Shown: piece after piece, positions 40,003-47,149 of the stretch | Layout: every line of letters begins with the position of its first letter | Numbering within the stretch: position 1 is the first letter of the stretch | Assembly (NCBI RefSeq): GCF_013408295.1 | Contig: NZ_JACBYQ010000001.1 | Span: 1,178,001 to 1,242,000, forward strand | Direction of reading: 5' to 3' | Length of the DNA: 64,000 nt | Origin: Psychromicrobium silvestre | GTDB lineage: Bacteria > Actinomycetota > Actinomycetes > Actinomycetales > Micrococcaceae | Made by a program: the position numbers and the translations under genes | The notes under the pieces: generated by a model | Seen by the model: only the letters and a program-made list of their open reading frames with translations | Database searches by the model: none | Told to the model about the DNA's origin: nothing

Positions 40003-41295
40003 ATGGCGATTACCGGGCGGTTCGTCCTGCTGGCTCTGGCCGGGGTGATACCGCTCTTCCTCTTCCCACAGCCACTTACCATGGTGCTGTGGTGCGTTCT
40101 GTTGGTGTTGGTATTGGTCCTGGACCTGATCTTGGCAGCCTCGCCGCGAGCACTTCGCTTTGCCCGGCAAGTCCCGGCTTCGGTGCGACTAGACGAATCC
40201 TGCCCGACCAGTTTGACCATCGCCAATACCGGGCGCCGTCAATTGCGAGCCCTGATTCGGGACGGTTGGCAGCCCTCTGCAGGTGCCCAGAACGCCCGGC
40301 AGAAGGTCTCCATTCCAGCCCGGGAACGACGTCGGCTAATGCTTACGCTGCGACCCTCCCGCCGTGGTGACCTCGCCAGCAAGCAGGTAACCGTACGTTC
40401 CTTCGGGCCACTTGGAATGGCGGCCCGCCAACTCACTGTGGAGGTTCCCGGGCTGCTCCGGGTGCTACCGCCCTTCCGTTCGAAACGGCATTTACCTTCC
40501 AAACTGCGGCGCCTTCGCGAGCTCGACGGCCGCGCCGCCGTGCAGATCCGCGGCGCGGGCACCGAGTTCGATTCGCTCCGTGACTATGTCCGCGGAGACG
40601 ACGTTCGCTCCATTGACTGGCGGGCCACCGCGCGACGTCAAGCGGTGGTGGTACGCACCTGGCGGCCGGAACGGGATCGCCGGGTGGTCATCGTGATGGA
40701 TACCTCACGCACCTCAGCCGCCCGAATCAATGATGAGCCCCGGCTAGACACCGAGATCGAAGCGGCGCTACTGCTTGCCGTGCTAGCCGAGCGCGGCGGC
40801 GATCGGGTGGATTTCCTCGCCTTTGATCGACGAGCCAGAGCCCGGGTCGCTTCCAGTCATAAGGGCAATTTACTCTCCTCTCTAGTGCAGGCGATGGCTC
40901 CCCTGGACTCCGAATTGATCGAGATGGATTGGACCCAGATCCCGGCTCAGGTGCGCAGCATTTCCGCTCACCGTTCGCTCGTAGTGCTACTGACCTCCCT
41001 GGATTCGGGTGCCGCGGAAGAAGGCTTGCTGCCAATGGTGAATCAGCTCGCGCAGAACCACGTCGTGGTGGTTGCCGCAGTGCTCGATCCGGTGCTGGCC
41101 CAGATGCGCGCCGAGCGCAGCACTAGCACCGAGGCCTTTCGAGCGGCTGCCGCCGAGCGTGCCATTCTGGACCGGGCCACCCTGAGCGCCCAACTCAAGC
41201 AAGCCGGAGCCGAAGTGGTGGATGCTGAACCCTCCGAGCTGCCGCCTAAACTAGCCGATATGTATATCCGCCTCAAGGCTGCCGGACGACTCTGA
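40003..41295 (+). CDS. DUF58 domain protein
   Basis: A 430-residue protein. Two N-terminal membrane segments (residues ~5-45) are followed by a linker and the DUF58 signature EFDSLRDYVRGDDVRSIDWR. A VWA-like fold has VVIVMDTSRTSAARI in place of a full MIDAS. It is typically the partner of MoxR ATPases. It ends the plus-strand block; 90 bp separate it from the ClgR/PopR-like gene. Confidence 0.87.
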   Translation: MAITGRFVLLALAGVIPLFLFPQPLTMVLWCVLLVLVLVLDLILAASPRALRFARQVPASVRLDESCPTSLTIANTGRRQLRALIRDGWQPSAGAQNARQKVSIPARERRRLMLTLRPSRRGDLASKQVTVRSFGPLGMAARQLTVEVPGLLRVLPPFRSKRHLPSKLRRLRELDGRAAVQIRGAGTEFDSLRDYVRGDDVRSIDWRATARRQAVVVRTWRPERDRRVVIVMDTSRTSAARINDEPRLDTEIEAALLLAVLAERGGDRVDFLAFDRRARARVASSHKGNLLSSLVQAMAPLDSELIEMDWTQIPAQVRSISAHRSLVVLLTSLDSGAAEEGLLPMVNQLAQNHVVVVAAVLDPVLAQMRAERSTSTEAFRAAAAERAILDRATLSAQLKQAGAEVVDAEPSELPPKLADMYIRLKAAGRL

Positions 41296-41385
41296 GCCAC
41301 GCTCCACCGGGCTGCGCTGAGGGTGAACAGCACTGTTCCGGCGAACCGCCAAAAACTAGGCTGGAAGCTAACTCAGGAGGAACTC

Positions 41386-41745
41386 ATGGCTGAACCGCTG
41401 CTGCGCGAGGTGCACGGACTGCTGCTTCGCCGAGCCCGCTTGCGGCAAGGTCGCAAACTTGAGGAGGTGGCCGCTGCCGCGGGCATTTCCATGCAGTACC
41501 TTTCGGAAATTGAGCGAGGTCGCAAAGAGCCGTCCTCGGAGGTGCTGGCCGCTGTGTGCGGCGGCTTAGGCACCACCGTAGCGATGCTGACCAGGGCGAC
41601 TCATCGGCAATACCTGGAGTTGCGGATTGTTCCCGAGCAGGATTTCTCCACGGCACCCGGTCTGTCAGCCCCCGGTCTGTCAACCCCCGACTTGGCAGTG
41701 CAGAACTACCGGGGCGGGACCGCCGTCGAGCTACTGGCTGCGTAA
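41386..41745 (+). CDS. ClgR/PopR-like XRE transcriptional regulator
   Basis: A 119-residue protein. The helix-turn-helix spans roughly residues 12-65 ([20 protein letters not shown], then [19 protein letters not shown]), the pattern of ClgR and PopR activators of clp genes. ATG 41386 has AGGAGG about 6 nt upstream; the frame to 41323 is not needed. The C-terminus is VELLAA. In Streptomyces, terminal Ala-Ala of PopR and ClgR makes them ClpP substrates. It is convergent with the clpP pair, the coding ends overlapping by 15 nt. A short repeat [14 protein letters not shown] precedes the tail. Confidence 0.82.
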   Translation: MAEPLLREVHGLLLRRARLRQGRKLEEVAAAAGISMQYLSEIERGRKEPSSEVLAAVCGGLGTTVAMLTRATHRQYLELRIVPEQDFSTAPGLSAPGLSTPDLAVQNYRGGTAVELLAA

Positions 41746-42336
41746 CTTCCTGGAGCTGACCACAGCATCCGCCAAGCCATAGGCAACGGCCTCCTGGGCG
41801 GTAAAGATCTTGTCCCGTGAGGTGTCCGAACGCAAGGTCTCTACCGATTGTCCGGTGTGCTCGCTGAGTACCTGCTCCACCTGCGAGCGCACCCGGCCCA
41901 GCTCTTTGGCATGCAGGGAGAGGTCGGTGATGGTTCCCTGTCCCTGACCCGAGGGTTGATGCAATAGGATTCTGGAATGCGCCAACACGGCGCGCTTTCC
42001 TGCCGCCCCGGCGGCCAGCAGCACCGCGGCAGCGGAAGCCGCCTGCCCCATGCAGGTGGTGGTGACATCGGGACGAACAAAACTCATGGTGTCGTAGATC
42101 GCCATCAAAGCGGTGTGCGAACCACCCGGTGAATTGATGTAAAGGTTGATGTCCTCGTCCGGATTATCGGACTCCAAGAACAGCAATTGAGCCATAATCA
42201 CATTCGCCACGTCATCGTCTATTTCGGTGCCGACGAAGATAATTCGGTCCCTGACTAAGCGGGAGAAGACATCGAAACTGCGCTCGCCTAGTGGGGTGCG
42301 TTCAACAACCGTGGGAATTGTGTACTGAGCCATCAC
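41731..42336 (-). CDS. clpP: ClpP protease subunit (second gene of the pair)
   Basis: A 201-residue ClpP. The catalytic triad is Ser101 ([12 protein letters not shown]), His126 ([10 protein letters not shown]) and Asp175 (DTSRDKIF). The IGF-loop-type and head regions look complete. Its start overlaps the preceding clpP stop by 4 nt. With its partner it would form a mixed tetradecamer that works with ClpX or ClpC. Tig and clpX are not adjacent, so this may be an accessory pair like ClpP3/P4 of Streptomyces. Confidence 0.93.
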   Translation of the reverse strand: MMAQYTIPTVVERTPLGERSFDVFSRLVRDRIIFVGTEIDDDVANVIMAQLLFLESDNPDEDINLYINSPGGSHTALMAIYDTMSFVRPDVTTTCMGQAASAAAVLLAAGAAGKRAVLAHSRILLHQPSGQGQGTITDLSLHAKELGRVRSQVEQVLSEHTGQSVETLRSDTSRDKIFTAQEAVAYGLADAVVSSRKLRSQ

Positions 42337-42941
42337 AATCCCGCCCTGCGATTAGACACCGGCACCAACTGCTCTGCGGAGTCCAGTACCCGGTCCACCA
42401 TGCCGTATTCCCGGGCCTGCTCGGCGGAGAACCAGTGATCTCGATCGCTATCCGCTTCGATCTGCTCAATGTTCTTGCCGATATGTCGAGCCAATAACCC
42501 GTTGACCATATCCTCTATCTGGCGCAGATTACGTTCCTGAATCTCCACATCAGCGGTGGTTCCTTGCACACCGGCGGAACCTTGATGCATCAGGATCCGG
42601 CTGTGTGGCAAGGCGAATCGTTTGCCTGGAGCGCCAGCACATAGCAGGATCTGCCCCATACTTGCGGCCAAGCCCATGGCCAGGGTGCCAACCTCGTTGG
42701 GGATCATTTGCATGGTGTCGTAAATCGCCATCCCCGCGGTCACCGAACCGCCAGGAGAATTAATGTAGAGGCTAATATCGGCGCGTGCATCCTCGGCGGA
42801 GAGCAGCAGAAGCTGGGAAACGATGCGAGTGGCGACGGCGTCATCCACCTCGGTGCCCAGCACCACAATCCTCTGGTGCAGTAGCCGGAGTGCAAGCTGT
42901 TCGTCGAAGGGGGACGGCGGCGGAACTGTTTGAGTGGTCAT
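42333..42941 (-). CDS. clpP: ClpP protease subunit (first gene of the pair)
   Basis: A 202-residue ClpP with Ser94 ([11 protein letters not shown]), His119 ([11 protein letters not shown]) and Asp168 (DSDRDHWF). It differs clearly from its downstream partner, so the pair is not a recent duplication. ATG 42941 has GAGG 8 nt upstream. A ClgR-type site lies 16-29 bp upstream of the start, consistent with control by the ClgR/PopR-like protein encoded at the other end. Confidence 0.93.
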   Translation of the reverse strand: MTTQTVPPPSPFDEQLALRLLHQRIVVLGTEVDDAVATRIVSQLLLLSAEDARADISLYINSPGGSVTAGMAIYDTMQMIPNEVGTLAMGLAASMGQILLCAGAPGKRFALPHSRILMHQGSAGVQGTTADVEIQERNLRQIEDMVNGLLARHIGKNIEQIEADSDRDHWFSAEQAREYGMVDRVLDSAEQLVPVSNRRAGL

Positions 42942-42956
42942 CTCCCCATCCTCGGC

Positions 42957-42970
42957 CGCACAGTGCGAAA
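42957..42970 (-). promoter_or_regulatory. ClgR/PopR-type operator upstream of clpP
   Basis: On the minus strand the site reads TTTCGC-ACTGT-GCG, one mismatch from the GTTCGC-N5-GCG consensus known for Streptomyces ClgR. It sits 16-29 bp ahead of the clpP start. The match is read directly; its use by the neighbouring regulator is inference. Confidence 0.55.
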
Positions 42971-42995
42971 GAGCACTGCTGCTCTGCCAGCGGCA

Positions 42996-43040
42996 GATCT
43001 GCTCTGGGTTGATCTGCTCTGGGTTGATTTCTTCCGAGTT
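42996..43040. repeat. 15-bp tandem repeat, three units
   Basis: Units start at 42996, 43011 and 43026. The first two are identical (GATCTGCTCTGGGTT); the third is degenerate (GATTTCTTCCGAGTT). It lies between the divergent clpP and APH-like starts, ending 14 bp before ATG 43055, so it may lie in the leader of that gene. Confidence 0.75.
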
Positions 43041-43054
43041 GATAGCCTCAGAGG

Positions 43055-44005
43055 ATGTTCGACTACACCTCTACGGCCCGCCGCACGCCGTGGTCTGCCT
43101 TGCCCCAGCAGCTACATCGCTCGGTGGAAGCCCAACTCGGCGGCCTGGTGCGATCGGTGGACCTCGCCGGTGGCGGATTCACCCCCGGCTTCGCCGGCAT
43201 CGTCCGCACTGATACGGCTGAGGTGTTCGTCAAGGCAGCCCCCGCCGCCGAGGAATGGATGTTTCGCTCCTATGCCCGTGAGGCTGAGGTACACGCAGCA
43301 TTGCCAGCGGGGGTACCGGCTCCTGCCTTATTGAACGCGCAGTTGCTCTCCGCCGGAGACGACGACTGGCAGCTCCTCTTCTTCGAAGCGGTGCGGGGTG
43401 GCATGCCCGGCCGTCCTTGGACCGAAAGCCAACTCGCCGCCGTCGAAAGCTCCTTGCTGGCCACCGAAGAGGCTCTCTCCGCTCAGCCACCAACGCTCAA
43501 ATTCGGCTCGCTCAGTGCGGAGTTCGTTTCCGATTCGAGCCTGCGGGAGGTCTATCACCGCCCGCTTCCCAGTTTCTCCCCCGCGTTATCCGCGCAGGCG
43601 TTGCTAGAACTTGACGCTCTGATGGACCTGGCCCCGCAGGCGCTGGCAGGAACCAGCCTGCAACACAATGATCTGCGACCGGACAATATCCTGATGCAAG
43701 GCGATCGGGCACTGTTTTGCGATTGGAATTTCCTCTGCTTTGGGCCGCTGTGGGCGGACTGGGTGGTGATGCTGGCCTATGCCCGGATCGGCGGACTGGA
43801 TGCCGAGTCCTGGCTACGTCGATCAGCACTGAGCTCGAACGCCGATCCGGAACAGATCGATTCCTGGCTCGCAACGCTGGCAGCCTACTTTCTGGATGCC
43901 GGAGCCAAGCCGATAGTGGCCAACAGTCCTCGGCTGCGCGAGCATGGTCAGTTCAGTGCGCGGATGCTCCTAGACTGGCTAATCGAACGGCGGCACTGGA
44001 GGTGA
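43055..44005 (+). CDS. APH-family phosphotransferase
   Basis: A 316-residue small-molecule kinase-like protein with the Brenner motif LQHNDLRPDNIL and the metal-binding ALFCDWNF aspartate. N-lobe signs include GFTPG/GIV and the lysine in EVFVKAAP. It is not close enough to any named aminoglycoside kinase to call a resistance gene. It is followed by a DUF4166 gene whose GTG overlaps its stop by 4 nt, so the two probably act together. Confidence 0.75.
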   Translation: MFDYTSTARRTPWSALPQQLHRSVEAQLGGLVRSVDLAGGGFTPGFAGIVRTDTAEVFVKAAPAAEEWMFRSYAREAEVHAALPAGVPAPALLNAQLLSAGDDDWQLLFFEAVRGGMPGRPWTESQLAAVESSLLATEEALSAQPPTLKFGSLSAEFVSDSSLREVYHRPLPSFSPALSAQALLELDALMDLAPQALAGTSLQHNDLRPDNILMQGDRALFCDWNFLCFGPLWADWVVMLAYARIGGLDAESWLRRSALSSNADPEQIDSWLATLAAYFLDAGAKPIVANSPRLREHGQFSARMLLDWLIERRHWR

Positions 44006-44706
44006 GCGCGGGAATCTACGCCCAGGGGCTCGGTAGCGACTTCGAGCGCTTACAACCCGAGCTGAAAGAATACTTCTCGCTGGAGCCAGGTTCCGGGCAC
44101 TACGGCGTGGGGCAGGGTATCTTCGACATCGCTGGCTGTCCGCAACCCTGGCTGCGCCCACTGCTGCGACTCAGCACCGAAGAACGGGCCTTCTTCCCGG
44201 AGTACGGCACCCAGATCCCCTTTCGGGTGGAGAACCACGCCCACCTCGACCCTTTCGGACGGCCCAGCCTAACCACTCGGCGAGAACTGGACTTCCCCGG
44301 CCAGCGGCGGGTCTTCGAGAACACCACGAGCTTGCTCCCGGCGGGACTGGTCGATTATCTGGGCAGGCACCGCAGAATCGTCACGGACCTGGCGCCCAGT
44401 GTAGAAGCCGACGGCACCCTCCGCGCCATTTCACAACACAGTAGGCTCTTCCTTGGCCGCTGGCGACTACGACTGCCGGTTGCCCTCGATGCCAAGGCCT
44501 ATGCCCGGCAGTGGTGGGACCGGGACTCCGGGCAGCATCGGATTCAGGTCAAGGTGATTCACCCACAGCTTGGAGTCATTCTGCTCTACGCCGGTGGCTT
44601 CGATTATGAATTGCACCGCTACCCTTCCGCCGAAGCTGCCGCCCATGGGGTACCAAGTTCCTTGCCCTCCTCGGTGCAGCCCAGCCGGTGGGAAGTTCGT
44701 TCCTGA
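44002..44706 (+). CDS. DUF4166 domain protein
   Basis: A 234-residue protein. It opens AGIYAQGLGSDFERLQPELK followed by YFSLEPGSGHYGVGQGIFDIA, the DUF4166 signature, then paired beta-strand segments (RRVFENTTSLLPAGLVDYLG; IQVKVIHPQLGVILLYAGGF). GTG 44002 overlaps the upstream stop (GTGA) with GGAG abutting it. The same frame extends upstream inside the kinase gene, but that part has no family resemblance. Its function is unknown. Confidence 0.72.
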   Translation: MSAGIYAQGLGSDFERLQPELKEYFSLEPGSGHYGVGQGIFDIAGCPQPWLRPLLRLSTEERAFFPEYGTQIPFRVENHAHLDPFGRPSLTTRRELDFPGQRRVFENTTSLLPAGLVDYLGRHRRIVTDLAPSVEADGTLRAISQHSRLFLGRWRLRLPVALDAKAYARQWWDRDSGQHRIQVKVIHPQLGVILLYAGGFDYELHRYPSAEAAAHGVPSSLPSSVQPSRWEVRS

Positions 44707-44738
44707 ACGTCACACGCGCGCGGTGCTACTCCCGATGT

Positions 44739-45746
44739 TCAGCTTGCTTCGGCGAACTCACCAAGCGCATCGGCCAAATCGGTTAGCCGCCCCAGCGCCG
44801 CGCGTGCTTGCGTGGGTGCAGCAATGGCCAACGCTGGAGCCTCGGTGAGCCGAAGCCCGGCAAGCCTGCTCGATTCCAGGCCAATCTCCCGCCATGCCCG
44901 CCAAAGCTTTTGGGCTCGCGAACTCGTGGGCACAGTGGGATCCAGGATCGAATCAATGCCGAGCCAGAGCTTCCGGCCCGATTCAATGGCACCGGCCAGC
45001 AGTTCCCATTCTTTCGGTTTCAGGGCGGTGTCCGTCACGGCCACTGCTTCGACTTCGGTGCCCAGTGCCTGATCAAGCGCCTGGGCAGGTACCGAAAGAA
45101 TCACCTCGTCAGCTCCTGCGGCGTGCGCTGCTTCGATCACGGTGTTCCATAGCATCCGCACCTCATTACTGTTCACCGCCCGAAGACTGCGATAGCCGCT
45201 CACCGTGGGGATAGCCCCACCCAGCACCCGGACGATTTCCGGTTCGTCGAGCTGAACCACCATTCGCGCCCCGGGTACGGCAGGCTGCAGGGCGCGCAGA
45301 TGCTCCAGCACCCCGGCCGCCAGTGACTGGGCAATATCCCGCCGCGCGCCGACGTCGATAAGCGTCCGCTCCCCGAGAGGTAAATGTAGCCCGGCTGCCA
45401 GGCTGAGTGGGCCAAGTAATTGGGTTTTCAGCTCCGGCAGCGGTGACTCCAGGGCTCCCACCGTGTCCGCCAGGATATTAATATCCGAGGCGAGCAGGCT
45501 GCTAGCTCTGCGTTGATCCGCCCCCGGGCGTTGCACCAACCGCCAACCATATGATTGCAGGTCGACCGGAAGCTCGGTGAGCATGGCCGCGGTCCGTCCC
45601 AATAGTTCCGAACCCGCGCCCCGAGCAGGCAGATAAGGCAATGAAGGAAGCTGTGGATGTCCCAGCTCCCCCAGTAAGACCCGGATAGCCTCCGGTAAAT
45701 CGCTACCCGGCCATGACCCCAGTGAGGTTGCGGTGACCTCAGTCAT
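44739..45746 (-). CDS. MetE-fold protein (Rv3015c-like), lacking cysteines
   Basis: A 335-residue protein resembling the vitamin-B12-independent methionine synthase C-terminal barrel (TSLGSWPGSD at the start; ARMVVQLDEPEIVRVLGG; LTEAPALAIAAP). It is the Rv3015c type, found near mnmA and the cysteine desulfurase in Actinobacteria. The whole protein contains no cysteine, so the zinc site of MetE cannot form and a different activity or a structural role is likely. It overlaps chorismate mutase by 8 nt. Confidence 0.72.
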   Translation of the reverse strand: MTEVTATSLGSWPGSDLPEAIRVLLGELGHPQLPSLPYLPARGAGSELLGRTAAMLTELPVDLQSYGWRLVQRPGADQRRASSLLASDINILADTVGALESPLPELKTQLLGPLSLAAGLHLPLGERTLIDVGARRDIAQSLAAGVLEHLRALQPAVPGARMVVQLDEPEIVRVLGGAIPTVSGYRSLRAVNSNEVRMLWNTVIEAAHAAGADEVILSVPAQALDQALGTEVEAVAVTDTALKPKEWELLAGAIESGRKLWLGIDSILDPTVPTSSRAQKLWRAWREIGLESSRLAGLRLTEAPALAIAAPTQARAALGRLTDLADALGEFAEAS

Positions 45747-46098
45747 CGATGCCGTGATTCTCCGAAATCGCTCGGTGGTTACGGATCACCTCGGAAATAA
45801 TGAAGGTCAGGAATTTTTCGGCGAAAGCTGGGTCCAACTGAGCATCCTCGGCCAACGCTCTCAATCGGTCAATCTGCGCGGCCTCCCGCGCCGGGTCTCC
45901 TGCCGGAAGCTGATACCTAGCCTTGAGCACACCGACCCGTTGAGTGGCTTTAAACCGTTCGGCGAGCAGGTGCACCAGGGCGGCATCAAAATTGTCGATA
46001 CTGGACCGTACCGAGAGCAGTTCAGCCATCACCTCGGGGGCGATCTGCCCCGAAAGCGAGCTAGCGGCCGGATCAAAATTGTCGTGGGGCAAACTCAT
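45739..46098 (-). CDS. AroQ-type chorismate mutase
   Basis: A 119-residue all-helical protein: SIDNFDAALVHLLAERFKAT followed by QRVGVLKARYQLPAGDPARE, the active-site Arg/Lys helix of AroQ mutases, and a C-terminal IISEVIRNHRAI helix. It converts chorismate to prephenate for Tyr and Phe synthesis. The size fits the actinobacterial 90-120-residue class. There is no signal peptide, so it is cytoplasmic. Confidence 0.88.
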   Translation of the reverse strand: MSLPHDNFDPAASSLSGQIAPEVMAELLSVRSSIDNFDAALVHLLAERFKATQRVGVLKARYQLPAGDPAREAAQIDRLRALAEDAQLDPAFAEKFLTFIISEVIRNHRAISENHGIDD

Positions 46099-46166
46099 GC
46101 TGTCAGTCTCTCACGATGCCGCAGGCCCGCGCCGAAAGCATCGCCAACGTTGCAGCAAGCAGGAAC

Positions 46167-47042
46167 TCAAGCCGCTGGGCTAACATTTCGGCGCGAGACG
46201 GCGGGTTCGGAATCGACCATGGCATCAAGCTTGGCCAAGCGATTGGCGGAAAGCTCATCCAGCGGAGTCACCGTCATCAGCCGGGTATCCCGCTGCTGAT
46301 CAAGCCACAGGGTGGTGAACTGCAGTCGCAGGGCGCCCACTCGAGGACTGTTGAAGATCTTGGCGTAGCTGGTGCTGCGCTGTACCTGCTGCGCCTCCCA
46401 TACTTCGGTGAAATAGGCGGAGTCAGCCTTGAGCTGGTTCACCAAATCGATCCAATCGGCCTCGTCCAGATGGGAAGCCATATTTGCCCGGAACCTGGCG
46501 ACCATGCTGTGGCAGACCTCCTGATAACGCTCACCATAAGCCGTTTTCCAGGCCGGATCATTGAAGATCATGGACAGGCAATTATGTGGTTGCCCATCAG
46601 CGTGCTCCTCGACATCTCCGATCAGGAAACGATAGACCCGGTTCCAAGCGAGCAGATCGTATCTCCCGTTTTGAATGGCACAGGGGTAGGGCAGCATCTT
46701 TTGCATCACCGTCAGGTGATATTCATTGACGTCTTCGCACTCGGGTACCACTACTCTGGCATCGACGCCCGCCAGGGTCAGCAGGTGCCTATGCTCGCTG
46801 CTATCCAAGTGCAAGGCCGTTGCCACCGCGTTGAGCACCTGGGCGGAGGCATTGATATCCCTGCCCTGTTCCAGCCAGGTATACCAGGTAACCCCCACCC
46901 CGGCGAGCTGGGCAACTTCCTCCCGGCGGAGGCCCGGAGTGCGACGGCGGCCAAAGCTCGGCAGGCCAACGTCGAAGGGTCGCAGCCGATTGCGCCGGTC
47001 ACGCAGAAACTGCCCCAATTCGAGCCGTGAATTGCTACTCAT
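46167..47042 (-). CDS. XRE-family regulator with MmyB-like ligand domain
   Basis: A 291-residue protein. The helix-turn-helix lies at residues ~10-80 (RRTPGLRREEVAQLAGVGVT, then WYTWLEQGRDINAS), followed by a MmyB-like PAS-type domain. ATG 47042 has GGAGAGG about 8 nt upstream. It is divergent from an MFS exporter, with an inverted repeat in the shared gap, so it probably represses or senses a ligand for that exporter. Confidence 0.85.
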   Translation of the reverse strand: MSSNSRLELGQFLRDRRNRLRPFDVGLPSFGRRRTPGLRREEVAQLAGVGVTWYTWLEQGRDINASAQVLNAVATALHLDSSEHRHLLTLAGVDARVVVPECEDVNEYHLTVMQKMLPYPCAIQNGRYDLLAWNRVYRFLIGDVEEHADGQPHNCLSMIFNDPAWKTAYGERYQEVCHSMVARFRANMASHLDEADWIDLVNQLKADSAYFTEVWEAQQVQRSTSYAKIFNSPRVGALRLQFTTLWLDQQRDTRLMTVTPLDELSANRLAKLDAMVDSEPAVSRRNVSPAA

Positions 47043-47094
47043 CGATGTCCTCTCCCGAGTGAACAAGCTTTAGCCGCCATACAGGCAGCTTAAG

Positions 47095-47143
47095 TACTAG
47101 GATAAACAGGCTCCTAGTAACAGGATAAGCCTCAGCCTAGACT
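47095..47143. promoter_or_regulatory. Inverted repeat and leaderless-type promoter, XRE regulator / MFS exporter
   Basis: TACTAGG (47095-47101) and CCTAGTA (47113-47119) form a perfect 7-bp inverted repeat with 11-bp spacing. A -10-like TAGACT at 47138-47143 lies 6 nt before ATG 47150. With no Shine-Dalgarno, the exporter mRNA may begin at the ATG. Confidence 0.5.
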
Positions 47144-47149
47144 AGTTTC

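Noticed and set aside
43717-44001. N-terminal extension of the DUF4166 frame
   Set aside because: Lies wholly inside the APH-like gene and has no family similarity; GTG 44002 overlaps the upstream stop as expected.
43055-44005. Calling the APH-family protein an antibiotic-resistance gene
   Set aside because: Only general kinase motifs are present; no specific similarity to a known aminoglycoside or macrolide kinase can be claimed.
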